Positions 1 through 7,014 of a DNA stretch of 15,342 nucleotides are shown piece by piece. The notes beneath the pieces are model-generated. The model was given only the letters and a program-made list of their open reading frames with translations, ran no database searches and was not told the origin of the DNA. How positions within the stretch are numbered: position 1 is the first letter of the stretch; the number at the start of each line of letters is the position of its first letter. The position numbers and the translations under genes are program-made. Source of the stretch: VRUE01 sp036376915 (GTDB lineage Bacteria; Actinomycetota; Thermoleophilia; Solirubrobacterales; 70-9); assembly GCA_036376915.1 (NCBI GenBank), contig DASUZK010000084.1, forward strand, positions 1 through 15,342. Reading direction: 5' to 3'.

Positions 1-152
1 TTCCGCATCAACCCGTTTACAAAATGGTTAGAAAGATGCCGCACAATCCTGCTGGGATGGAGGCAGGAGACTTAGCTGGGAATCGCAATCCAGAGCGCCG
101 GACTTCAGGATTCTGGCTTGGATTCCGACGTAAGCTTGAGAACCTTCATTTG

Positions 153-1061
153 ATGACGCGACGACCCAAAATCAATGCTGGGCGCAGCATGCCGCGGGCG
201 CGGGCGTTCGGTGCTGCCATCGGGGGTCGCGCGAGCGATGCCGGCGGGGCGATTCAGGAGCGGATCGCCTGGCCCGTTTCCGACTTCCTGCGAGGTCTCT
301 TCGACGTCGTCAGGTGGCCCTTCGAGCGGATCGTCTGGACGTTTGAGCGAGCTGTGGTCTGGCCGCTGGGCGAGCGGACCGCCAGCTGGCCCGTGCCCGG
401 CCGGGCAGTCGTGCTGAGCGGGGTGGCCCTGTTCGCAGTGGGAGCGCTTTCCATTGCCGCGATCAGGGGCGGCGACGGGAGCGGCGAAACGCCGGCCGTC
501 GTCGTCGCACCGGTCAAGGCTCCCGCGGAGAGCAAGCCCGAGCCGGAGCCGGAGCCTGTCCTCCAGGGCGCCGTCCCCGACTTCGTGCCCGAGGGTGGCG
601 ACACCGCGACGACGAAGGTCGCCGGTGCCGACACCGTGATCAGCAGCGACGCCGACGCCGCGACCAGCGCCCCCAGCGACTCCCCTGCCGGAGCGACGCT
701 ATCGAGCGCCGCTGGCAAGGTGGAGGATCCGGGGCCCGCGGCGATCGACGTCGCGCGTCGCTTCTCGGACGCCTTCGTCCTCTACGAGACCGGGCGCGGC
801 GACGCCAAGGTCCGGGCCGCCCTCGACGCGACGGCGAGCCCGCGCCTGACCCAGGCCCTGCTCCGCCGCCCCCCTCGCCTTCCCGCCAACGTCAAAGTCC
901 CCAAGGCGAAGGTGCTGAACGTGGTGCCGGGACCGCGCAGCGGCGACACCTTCACGCTCAGCGCCTCGCTGCTGCGCGTCGGCGTCACCAGCGAGCTGCG
1001 CATCGACGTCCAGCGCGATAAAGGCTCCGGCCAGTGGCAGGTCACGGACGTGCTCGGCTGA
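153..1061 (+). CDS. VirB8/TcpC-like single-pass membrane protein
   Basis: Not assignable to a named family with certainty. From the start chosen here (ATG 153, 302 aa), residues about 1-84 are cytoplasmic and rich in Trp-Pro and basic residues, residues about 85-104 form one transmembrane helix, about 106-192 are a Pro/Glu/Asp/Ala linker, and about 194-302 form a compact alpha/beta domain ending in W-Q-V-T-D-V-L-G. This layout and the pattern of the C-terminal domain resemble the NTF2-like periplasmic domains of VirB8/TcpC conjugation proteins; that is inference from pattern only. The frame is open back to ATG 24, but codons before about 186 are AT-rich at position three, unlike the rest, so 153 or 189 is the likelier start. 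Its stop shares one base with the next gene's ATG (TGATG), so it is coupled to the peptidoglycan hydrolase. It may be part of a secretion or cell-wall complex. Confidence 0.72.
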   Translation: MTRRPKINAGRSMPRARAFGAAIGGRASDAGGAIQERIAWPVSDFLRGLFDVVRWPFERIVWTFERAVVWPLGERTASWPVPGRAVVLSGVALFAVGALSIAAIRGGDGSGETPAVVVAPVKAPAESKPEPEPEPVLQGAVPDFVPEGGDTATTKVAGADTVISSDADAATSAPSDSPAGATLSSAAGKVEDPGPAAIDVARRFSDAFVLYETGRGDAKVRAALDATASPRLTQALLRRPPRLPANVKVPKAKVLNVVPGPRSGDTFTLSASLLRVGVTSELRIDVQRDKGSGQWQVTDVLG

Positions 1062-2710
1062 TGGGGAGGCTCCGCAACATCCTGCTCGCGGCCGCGATCG
1101 CGGCCGCCCTGACCGCATCCAGCGCCGCGGCCGAGGAAGCCCCGGAAGCGGCCTCCACCGAGGCTGAAGCCCCGGCCCCGCCGGCGAGCGAAACAGCCGC
1201 TCCGGCACCGATACCCGCGCCTTCCGTCTCCAGCGGACCAGCGATCGAACAGGGCGACACGCTCGCGCCTGCCCCGGCAAAACCGGCGAAGCCCGTCCCC
1301 AGCGGAGGAACCGCTCCGGACAAGACGGTGGCGCCACCCGAGACGGACCCGACGCCCTCGCCCGAGTCCGACGGCGCCGCCACCGCACCCGCCCCCGGCG
1401 AGGTGTTTGCGATCCCCTCGATCCCCAGCTCGAGCTGCGCCTCCTCGGGCGTGCCGCCGGTGCTGATCCCGATCTACCAGCGGGCCGCGGCGGCATACGA
1501 GCTGGGCCCACAGGGTGCCGCGGTCCTGGCCGGGATCAACGAGATCGAGACCGCCTTCGGCACCAACCTCAACGTCTCCTCAGCCGGCGCGATGGGCTGG
1601 ATGCAGTTCATCCCCTCGAGCTGGGATGCCTACGGCGTCGACGCCAACGGCGACGGGGTGGCCGACCCCTACAACCCCGAAGACGCGATCTTCGCCGCCG
1701 CCAACTACCTGAGCGCGGCGGGGATGCCCGAGGACACCTACGGCGCGATCTTCGCCTACAACCACGCCGACTGGTACGTCGCCGACGTCCTCGCCAACGC
1801 CGCCTGCTACGGCGGCATCGGCAGCGGTGCCTTCTCACTGCAGCCGCAGCTGCGAGAGCTCGACTGCCAGCTGCCGGCGGCATGGCGCAAGAAGGTCCCC
1901 GCGAACTACCTGCACGCCTTCGAGGACGCGTCCACCCGCTACGGCCTCGGCCGGCGGGGCGTCTGGGCACTGGCCGCGATCGCGCGCCTGGAGTCGAACT
2001 TCGGCGCCGGGATGGATGGGGAGCAACTGAGCAGCTTCGGCCCGCTGGGCCTCGACTCGACCGAGTGGCAGCACTACGCCGTCGACGGCAACGAAGACGG
2101 GCGCATCGTCCACGCGAGCCCCGCCGACTCGGCCGCGACGATGGCGCGACTGATCTGGTCGCGCGGCGACCTGCGCGCGGGTGTCTTCACCCACAACCAG
2201 GCTGCCTGGTACGTCGAGGCCGTCATCGCCGAGGCCGAAGTCCTGGAAGGCGAGTGCGTCACCACCCCGGTCGAGTGGACGCTGGCGCTGCCCAACGCGG
2301 TGATCGCGCCGATCGACTGGAACAACCTCACCCTCTCCAACGAGCTCGAGCTGCACGACCTCACCAGCGGCGCGGTCGACCCCCGCATCGTCGGGCTGAT
2401 CGGGGCGATCACCCAGGACCATCAGCTGACGATCTCCTCGCTGCGCTCCGACCACTCGATGTACACGGTCGAAGGCGGGGTCTCCAACCACTACTACGGG
2501 CGAGCGATGGACATCGCCGCGGTCGACGGCGTCTCCTGCACCGATACCGCGGTCGCGGCACCTTGCGCCGAACTGGCTCGGACGCTCGCGTACCTGCCGG
2601 CGCCTGCCCACCCCACTGAGCTGATCTACTGCTTCGATGTCGACGGCGCCGGCCCGGCTTTCGCGCGCTCCGATCACTGCGATCACGTGCACGCTGGCTA
2701 CGACGGCTGA
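1061..2710 (+). CDS. Secreted peptidoglycan hydrolase: tandem lytic transglycosylase domains plus M15-type peptidase domain
   Basis: A 549-aa exported protein. Residues 1-24 are a signal peptide (MGRLRN then a long Ala/Leu core ending SSAAA), and 25-120 are a Pro/Ala/Glu linker. Residues about 130-248 form an SLT/MltB-like lytic transglycosylase domain with likely catalytic Glu163 in E-T-A-F-G, the G-W-M-Q-F loop and D-A-N-G-D-G-V-A-D-P. Residues about 280-392 are a second, diverged copy: Glu311 in E-S-N-F-G is kept, but the M-Q-F motif is replaced by F-G-P-L-G-L. Residues about 415-549 resemble M15/VanY-type carboxypeptidases, with SNHYYGRAMD (His477, Asp484) and D-H-V-H-A-G (His542/His544) as probable zinc ligands. 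It should cleave glycan strands and possibly peptide cross-links outside the membrane. ATG 1061 is preferred over an upstream in-frame GTG at 1034 because it overlaps the previous stop and opens directly on the signal peptide. A VirB1-like role for the upstream protein is plausible. Confidence 0.9.
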   Translation: MGRLRNILLAAAIAAALTASSAAAEEAPEAASTEAEAPAPPASETAAPAPIPAPSVSSGPAIEQGDTLAPAPAKPAKPVPSGGTAPDKTVAPPETDPTPSPESDGAATAPAPGEVFAIPSIPSSSCASSGVPPVLIPIYQRAAAAYELGPQGAAVLAGINEIETAFGTNLNVSSAGAMGWMQFIPSSWDAYGVDANGDGVADPYNPEDAIFAAANYLSAAGMPEDTYGAIFAYNHADWYVADVLANAACYGGIGSGAFSLQPQLRELDCQLPAAWRKKVPANYLHAFEDASTRYGLGRRGVWALAAIARLESNFGAGMDGEQLSSFGPLGLDSTEWQHYAVDGNEDGRIVHASPADSAATMARLIWSRGDLRAGVFTHNQAAWYVEAVIAEAEVLEGECVTTPVEWTLALPNAVIAPIDWNNLTLSNELELHDLTSGAVDPRIVGLIGAITQDHQLTISSLRSDHSMYTVEGGVSNHYYGRAMDIAAVDGVSCTDTAVAAPCAELARTLAYLPAPAHPTELIYCFDVDGAGPAFARSDHCDHVHAGYDG

Positions 2711-2724
2711 GGCAAACGCTGGGA

Positions 2725-2829
2725 AAGCGGTCCGGGGGCTCCCCCATAGGGAACTTGTGAGCCACGCCGCCATCGGGCCGAGTGCCGCAACCGGTGCGGG
2801 TTCCCGCCGGGGGAGCCCCCGGACCGCTT
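2725..2829. repeat. 105-bp element with perfect 21-bp inverted repeat arms
   Basis: Positions 2725-2745 and 2809-2829 are exact reverse complements (21 of 21). A further 6-bp stem (2749-2754 with 2800-2805) lies inside, after a 3x3 mismatch. The arms begin 14 bases after the hydrolase stop and end just before the presumed promoter of the GYD gene. There is no T-tract. It may act as a strong transcription terminator, or be a MITE/REP-like palindromic repeat. Confidence 0.85.
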
Positions 2830-2837
2830 CATTGGCG

Positions 2838-2843
2838 TAGGCT
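2838..2843 (+). promoter_or_regulatory. Candidate -10 box (TAGGCT) for the GYD-purD-purE operon
   Basis: TAGGCT fits the TAnnnT pattern and would start transcription near 2850, giving a leader of about 22 bases that carries the GAGGAG ribosome binding site at 2861-2866. No -35 consensus is visible; that region lies in the right arm of the palindrome. Confidence 0.4.
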
Positions 2844-2871
2844 CGGGGGTACCCGTCCGAGAGGAGCTGAG

Positions 2872-3153
2872 ATGCCGACTTACGTGATGCTTACGAATCT
2901 CACTGCTGAGGGAGTTAGGACCCTGAAGAACAACCCTGGGCGAGTTGCTGAGGTCAACAAGGAGGTTGAGCAGATTGGGGCGAAGGTGGTTGCGCAGTAC
3001 GCGACGCTGGGGCAGTACGACTTCGTGACGGTGGTCGAGGCGCCGGACGAGAAGACGATGGCCAAGGTGTCCGTGGAGCTTGGGTCGCGCGGGACGATGA
3101 CCAGCCAGACGCTGGCGGCTATGCCGGCCGAGGACCTGGCCGGGTCGCTTTAG
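2872..3153 (+). CDS. GYD domain protein
   Basis: A 93-aa cytoplasmic protein recognisable as a full-length GYD-domain (PF08734-type) protein. It shows M-P-T-Y-V-M-L-T-N-L-T at the N-terminus, then NPGRVAEVNKEVEQIGAKV, Q-Y-A-T-L-G-Q-Y-D-F-V, E-A-P-D and S-V-E-L-G-S-R-G-T. Members are small ferredoxin-like alpha/beta proteins of no settled function. ATG 2872 is chosen because GAGGAG lies 5 bases upstream and the family N-terminus starts here; the frame also opens further upstream but only through the palindrome. The stop is 4 bases before the purD start, so it is almost certainly co-transcribed with purD, purE and possibly purB. Codon use is less GC-biased at the third position than in purD. 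A link to purine flux is suggested only by this position. Confidence 0.92.
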   Translation: MPTYVMLTNLTAEGVRTLKNNPGRVAEVNKEVEQIGAKVVAQYATLGQYDFVTVVEAPDEKTMAKVSVELGSRGTMTSQTLAAMPAEDLAGSL

Positions 3154-3157
3154 AGAT

Positions 3158-4432
3158 TTGAAGATCCTGGTCGTAGGTGGAGGGGGGCGCGAGCACGCGA
3201 TCGTGCGGGCGCTGGCTCGCTCCGTCCACGCTCCCGAGCTGCTCTGCGCACCCGGCAACGCGGGGATCGCGGCGGATGCGGAGTGCCTGCCCGACGTCGC
3301 GGCCGACGACGTGGAGGCGATCGTCGCGGCGGCGAGCGAACGTGACGTCGACCTGGTCGTGGTCGGGCCGGAGGCTGCCCTGGTGGCGGGCGTCGTCGAT
3401 GCGCTCGAGGACGCGGGGGTGCCTGCCTTCGGGCCAAGTGCGGCGGCGGCGGAGCTGGAGGGATCGAAGGCCTTCGCCAAGGAGCTGATGGCCGAGGCGG
3501 GAGTGCCGACCGCTTCGCACGCGCTGCTGCGCAGCCGCGAGGAGGCCATCGCTCAGCTCGCCGGCGCCGCCTACCCGACGGTGCTCAAGGCCGACGGCCT
3601 GGCCGCGGGCAAGGGCGTGATCATCTGCCAGAGCGAGGCCGAAGCACGCGAGGCGGTCGACGTCTTCTTCACCGAGCGGCGCTTCGGCGAGACGACGGTC
3701 GTGCTGGAGGAGTTCCTCGAAGGCGAGGAGCTCTCGCTGCTGGCGCTCTGCGACGGCGAGAACGTCGTGCCGCTGGCGCCGGCTCAGGACTACAAGCGGA
3801 TCTTCGACGGTGACGGGGGGCCGAACACCGGCGGCATGGGCAGCTACTCGCCGGTGCCCGGCTTCGGCCAGGCCGAGGTCGAGGAGATCGTCGAGGCGGT
3901 CCATCGCCCGATCGTCGCCGCGATGGCGCGTCGCGGCCGGCCCTTCCATGGCGTCCTCTACGCGGGGCTGATGATCGGTCCCGACGGCCCCAAGGTGCTG
4001 GAGTTCAACACCCGCTTCGGCGACCCCGAGACGCAGGCGGTGCTGCCGCGGCTGCGCTCGGACTTGGTCGACCTCTGCCTCGCCGCACGCGAGCCCGGCG
4101 GCCTGGCCGGGGCGGAGGCGGAGTTCGGCGAGGACTGGGCCGTGACCCTGGTGCTCGCCTCGGCGGGCTATCCCGAGTCGTCCTCGAAGGGCGACGCGAT
4201 CGGCGGCCTCGAGGCCGCCGCCGAGCGGGCCGAGATCACGCACGCCGGAACCGCGGCTCGCGGCGAGGAGGTCGTCACCGCCGGGGGGCGCGTGCTCAAC
4301 GTGACCGCGCTGGGGGCGACACCCGCCGAGGCCCGCGATCGTGCATACGATGCCGCCAGCCGGATCGAGTTCGACGGGGTGCAGATGCGCTCCGACATCG
4401 CAGCCCGCGCGGTCGACCGCGTCGCCAGCTAG
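3158..4432 (+). CDS. purD: Phosphoribosylamine-glycine ligase (GAR synthetase)
   Basis: A 424-aa ATP-grasp enzyme that joins glycine to 5-phosphoribosylamine to give GAR, the second step of purine synthesis. Visible motifs are MKILVVGGGGREHA at the N-terminus, G-P-E-A-A-L-V-A-G at 70-78, K-A-D-G-L-A-A-G-K-G-V at 144-154 (ATP-grasp), N-T-G-G-M-G-S-Y-S-P at 223-232, and L-E-F-N-T-R-F-G-D-P-E at 281-291 (metal and nucleotide binding). Length matches the family. The start is a TTG four bases after the GYD stop; no ATG or GTG could serve without losing the conserved N-terminal nucleotide-binding loop. There is no clear Shine-Dalgarno sequence of its own, so translation is probably coupled to the GYD gene. 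purE follows 21 bases later. Confidence 0.97.
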   Translation: MKILVVGGGGREHAIVRALARSVHAPELLCAPGNAGIAADAECLPDVAADDVEAIVAAASERDVDLVVVGPEAALVAGVVDALEDAGVPAFGPSAAAAELEGSKAFAKELMAEAGVPTASHALLRSREEAIAQLAGAAYPTVLKADGLAAGKGVIICQSEAEAREAVDVFFTERRFGETTVVLEEFLEGEELSLLALCDGENVVPLAPAQDYKRIFDGDGGPNTGGMGSYSPVPGFGQAEVEEIVEAVHRPIVAAMARRGRPFHGVLYAGLMIGPDGPKVLEFNTRFGDPETQAVLPRLRSDLVDLCLAAREPGGLAGAEAEFGEDWAVTLVLASAGYPESSSKGDAIGGLEAAAERAEITHAGTAARGEEVVTAGGRVLNVTALGATPAEARDRAYDAASRIEFDGVQMRSDIAARAVDRVAS

Positions 4433-4453
4433 CCCAGTCACAGAGAGGAAGAG

Positions 4454-4936
4454 ATGAGCGAGATCTCAGAGGAGCCCCAGCCCAGCGAGCCGACCCCGTC
4501 CCCCGAGGTGGAGGAGACCTTCGAGGAGATCGACGTCGACGAGCCGCTGGTCGGGATCATCATGGGCTCGAAGAACGACATGCCCAAGATGGAAGCCGCC
4601 GGGGCTGCCCTGGACGAGGCCGGAATCAGCCACGAGATGAGGGTGATGAGCGCCCACCGCGATCCCGAGCTGGTCCGCGAGTACTGCACCAACGCACGGA
4701 TGCGCGGGCTGAAGGTGATCATCGCCGGCGCAGGGATGTCGGCGGCGCTGCCCGGTGTCGCCGCCGCGCACAGCGACCTGCCGGTGATCGGCGTGCCGAT
4801 CCTGGGCAAGTCCCTCGGGGGGCTCGACGCCCTGCTCTCGGCGGTCCAGATGCCCCCCGGCATTCCAGTTGCGTGCGTGGCGATCGACGGAGCGAAGAAC
4901 GCCGGGATCCTGGCGGCGCGGATCATCAACGCATGA
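4454..4936 (+). CDS. purE: AIR/N5-CAIR carboxylase-mutase PurE
   Basis: A 160-aa protein forming the carboxylated imidazole intermediate CAIR. The catalytic core starts near residue 31: G-I-I-M-G-S-K-N-D at 34-42, M-S-A-H-R-D-P-E at 65-72 with active-site His68, AGAGMSAALPGVAAAH at 91-106, and V-Q-M-P-P-G-I-P-V at 131-139. The first 30 residues are an acidic Glu/Pro/Ser extension absent from the short enteric enzyme. The usual G-S-x-S-D is G-S-K-N-D here. The start is ATG 4454, with GAGAGGAAGAG directly upstream as a ribosome binding site. purK, which normally makes the N5-CAIR substrate of class I PurE, is not adjacent and not in the window, so either it lies elsewhere or this PurE works on AIR and CO2. 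Confidence 0.96.
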   Translation: MSEISEEPQPSEPTPSPEVEETFEEIDVDEPLVGIIMGSKNDMPKMEAAGAALDEAGISHEMRVMSAHRDPELVREYCTNARMRGLKVIIAGAGMSAALPGVAAAHSDLPVIGVPILGKSLGGLDALLSAVQMPPGIPVACVAIDGAKNAGILAARIINA

Positions 4937-4965
4937 ACCTGAGCCGCCCGGCGCGCGGGTCCTGT

Positions 4966-5032
4966 CGTGGGGGAAGGGGGGGCGCTGCGGGCGGACGCAC
5001 AGCGTCCGTCCTCGACCCCCCCAACCCCCACG
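4966..5032. repeat. Long G-run/C-run hairpin between purE and purB
   Basis: Positions 4966-4973 pair with 5025-5032 and 4976-4982 with 5016-5022, broken only by an AA/AA internal loop, giving 15 pairs. A separate perfect 7-bp stem with a 3-base loop (4992-4998 with 5002-5008) sits inside. It fills most of the 121-base gap after the purE stop and ends 25 bases before the purB start. No T-tract follows. It may be a partial terminator or attenuator, an RNA-stability element, or a palindromic repeat. Confidence 0.75.
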
Positions 5033-5057
5033 CCACCCGCGCGAGAGGCGGTGTCGG

Positions 5058-6344
5058 GTGATTTCGAGATACACACGGGCTGAGATTGGCGAGGTTTGGT
5101 CGGCCCAGCGGAAGCTGGAGTGCTGGCTGGAGGTGGAGCTCGCCGCTACGGAGGCTTGGGCCGAGGAGGGTGTCGTTCCGAAAGAGGCCGCCGAAGCTTG
5201 TAGGGCGAAAGCTTCCTTTTCCGTCGAGGCGGTTAACGAGCGGGAGAAGGTGACGGACCATGACGTGGCGGCGTTCGTGGATGTGGTCGCCGAGTCGGTG
5301 GGTGAGCATGGGCGGTGGATTCACTATGGGTTGACGTCCTCGGACGTGCTCGACACGGCGCTGGCGCTGCAGCTGCGCGAGGCGGGAGAGGTGGTGCTGA
5401 CGGGGGCTCGCGCCTTTCGCGACGCGCTGGTGGAGCGGGCGCTGGAGCATCGGGACACGCTCTGCGTTGGGCGGACTCACGGAGTGCATGCCGAGCCGAC
5501 CACGTTCGGGCTGCGGCTGGCCGGCTTCGCCTTCGAGGCCGACCGCAACCTGGCGCGGCTCACCGACGCCTTTGAGCAGCTCGCCTTCGGCAAGCTCTCC
5601 GGCGCGGTCGGCACCTACGCATCGGTGCCGCCCGCGGTCGAGGCGCGGGTGATGGAGCGGCTCGGGCTCGGGCGCGAGGACGTGGCGACGCAGGTGATCC
5701 CCCGCGACCGCCACGCCGTCCTCACCTCGCGCTGCGCGATCGCCGGCGCCGGCCTGGAGCGCTTCGCGACCGAGGTCCGCAACCTGCAGCGCACCGAGGT
5801 GCGCGAGGTCGAGGAGCCGTTCGCCTCCGGCCAGCAGAAGGGCTCCTCGGCGATGCCGCACAAGCGCAACCCGATCCGCACCGAGCGGATCACCGGCCTC
5901 GCCCGGGTCCTGCGCGGCTACGCCCAGGCCGGCCTGGAGAACGTCGCCCTCTGGCACGAGCGCGACATCTCCCACTCGGGTGCCGAGCGGGTGATCCTCC
6001 CCGACGCCACGATCGGTCTCGACTACATGCAGGACCTGGCGACCAAGGTCGCCACCGGGATGACGGTCCGCACCGACCGCATGCTCGAGAACCTCGAGAT
6101 GACCCACGGCGCCCTCTTCAGCCAGCGCGCCCTGACGGCGTTGGTCGAGTCCGGCATGACCCGCGACGACGCCTACCGCGTCGTCCAGGAGAACGCCCAG
6201 AAGGCATGGGACACGGGTACCGAGTTCCGCGACCTGCTCGCCGACGCCACCCCCGACTTGGATCTCGACGCGGTCTTCGACTACAGCGCCTACCTGACGC
6301 ACATCCCCGAGATCTTCGAGCGGCTGGAAGCGCTGCGGGGCTAG
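5058..6344 (+). CDS. purB: Adenylosuccinate lyase
   Basis: A 428-aa fumarase/aspartase-superfamily enzyme that releases fumarate from SAICAR and from adenylosuccinate, acting twice in AMP synthesis. Visible motifs are I-H-Y-G-L-T-S-S-D at 88-96, V-G-R-T-H-G-V-H-A-E-P at 137-147 with the catalytic-type His141, and the superfamily signature G-S-S-A-M-P-H-K-R-N-P at 262-272 with the flexible-loop serines 263/264. The frame is open into purE, but GTG 5058 is chosen because it gives the family N-terminus (ISRYTRAEIGEVWS), the family length of about 430, and has GAGAGG at 5043-5048 as a ribosome binding site. The 5' third is lower in GC than the rest. It is separated from purE by a hairpin and may be partly uncoupled from it. 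It ends 3 bases from the convergent VapC gene. Confidence 0.97.
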   Translation: MISRYTRAEIGEVWSAQRKLECWLEVELAATEAWAEEGVVPKEAAEACRAKASFSVEAVNEREKVTDHDVAAFVDVVAESVGEHGRWIHYGLTSSDVLDTALALQLREAGEVVLTGARAFRDALVERALEHRDTLCVGRTHGVHAEPTTFGLRLAGFAFEADRNLARLTDAFEQLAFGKLSGAVGTYASVPPAVEARVMERLGLGREDVATQVIPRDRHAVLTSRCAIAGAGLERFATEVRNLQRTEVREVEEPFASGQQKGSSAMPHKRNPIRTERITGLARVLRGYAQAGLENVALWHERDISHSGAERVILPDATIGLDYMQDLATKVATGMTVRTDRMLENLEMTHGALFSQRALTALVESGMTRDDAYRVVQENAQKAWDTGTEFRDLLADATPDLDLDAVFDYSAYLTHIPEIFERLEALRG

Positions 6345-6347
6345 CTC

Positions 6348-6758
6348 CTAAACCGGGATCACGGTCAGGCCGGCGACGCCGTTCAGGGCGTCGAAGTCTC
6401 CGTCCTGAGTCAGCACCGGGATCTCGTGCGCCGCCGCGGTCGCCGCGATCCACATGTCGTTGACCCCAACCTTCTGGCCGGAGGCGCCCACGTAGGCTCG
6501 CATCTGCGCCCATGCCCGGGACACGGCCTCGTCAACCGGAAGCGCGACGATGCGATTCGCAAGTTCGAAGGTCATCAACCGCCGGTCGCGGGCCTCGATG
6601 TCCTCCGCGGCGAAGATCCCCACCCGCAACTCCGCCCTGGTCACCACGGAGATCGCGGAAGTCTCGGACAGAGCCTCCGTGCGCACGGGCCTGCCACTCT
6701 CGAGGGCGATGAGCACTGACGTGTCGAGAAGGCCACGAAAGTCTCCGCGTGTGCTCAC
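6348..6758 (-). CDS. PIN-domain toxin ribonuclease (VapC-like)
   Basis: A 136-aa PIN-domain protein, the toxin half of a type II toxin-antitoxin pair. The acidic metal-binding residues of the family are present: Asp12 in L-L-D-T-S-V-L-I, Glu43 in T-R-A-E-L-R-V-G, Asp101 in V-N-D-M-W-I-A-A-T-A, and Asp119/Asp121 in T-Q-D-G-D-F. Such proteins are Mg-dependent endoribonucleases, often cutting tRNA or rRNA. The start is a GTG whose first base is the last base of the antitoxin stop (TAGTG), giving translational coupling. It converges on purB with only 3 bases between the two stops and no terminator visible. All catalytic positions are intact, so it is probably functional. Confidence 0.93.
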   Translation of the reverse strand: MSTRGDFRGLLDTSVLIALESGRPVRTEALSETSAISVVTRAELRVGIFAAEDIEARDRRLMTFELANRIVALPVDEAVSRAWAQMRAYVGASGQKVGVNDMWIAATAAAHEIPVLTQDGDFDALNGVAGLTVIPV

Positions 6759-6997
6759 TACAACCGGTTCAGCCTGTCTTCGTCAGTCGTTTCCCCCGCG
6801 ATGCGCTTGAGATCGTCGCGAAGGCCAGGATCGGCCGAGTGCGTCTTCAAGAGCTCGACGAGCTCCTCGCGCGGCATCCACCTAGGCGCGTCGTCTCGAT
6901 ACGGAGCCAGAGTCGCCACGCGCTTCCCCCTCACGGTGATCACCATGCTCTCCCCCGCCTCAACGCGCTTGAGCAGGTCGGCGGTTTTGTTCCGCAA
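6758..6997 (-). CDS. Phd/YefM-family antitoxin
   Basis: A 79-aa protein from the first canonical start (TTG 6997). It matches the Phd/YefM-type DNA-binding antitoxin pattern: E-L-R-N-K-T-A-D-L-L-K-R-V-E-A-G-E, then V-I-T-V-R-G-K-R-V-A-T-L-A-P, then an acidic C-terminal helical tail that would wrap the toxin. It should neutralise the downstream PIN toxin and repress their shared promoter. The start is uncertain: the frame stays open upstream and encodes I-V-E-V-A-T-R-E before L-R-N-K, which looks like the conserved first strand of the family, but no ATG, GTG or TTG lies there (the nearest usable codon would be ATC at 7021-7019). The stop overlaps the toxin start by one base. Confidence 0.88.
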   Translation of the reverse strand: MRNKTADLLKRVEAGESMVITVRGKRVATLAPYRDDAPRWMPREELVELLKTHSADPGLRDDLKRIAGETTDEDRLNRL

Positions 6998-7014
6998 CTC
7001 TCTTGTCGCAACTT

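Noticed and set aside
24..152. Coding status of the first 43 codons of the leftmost frame
   Set aside because: Third-position GC is much lower than in the rest of the gene and no ribosome binding site precedes ATG 24, so it was left out of the called gene, though not excluded.
1835..2773. Long open frame of 312 codons on the minus strand opposite the peptidoglycan hydrolase
   Set aside because: High GC keeps antisense frames open; the plus-strand frame has a signal peptide and recognisable domains, while this one has none.
4869..5057. N-terminal extension of purB to 4869
   Set aside because: It overlaps purE and the G/C hairpin; the added residues have no similarity to adenylosuccinate lyases.
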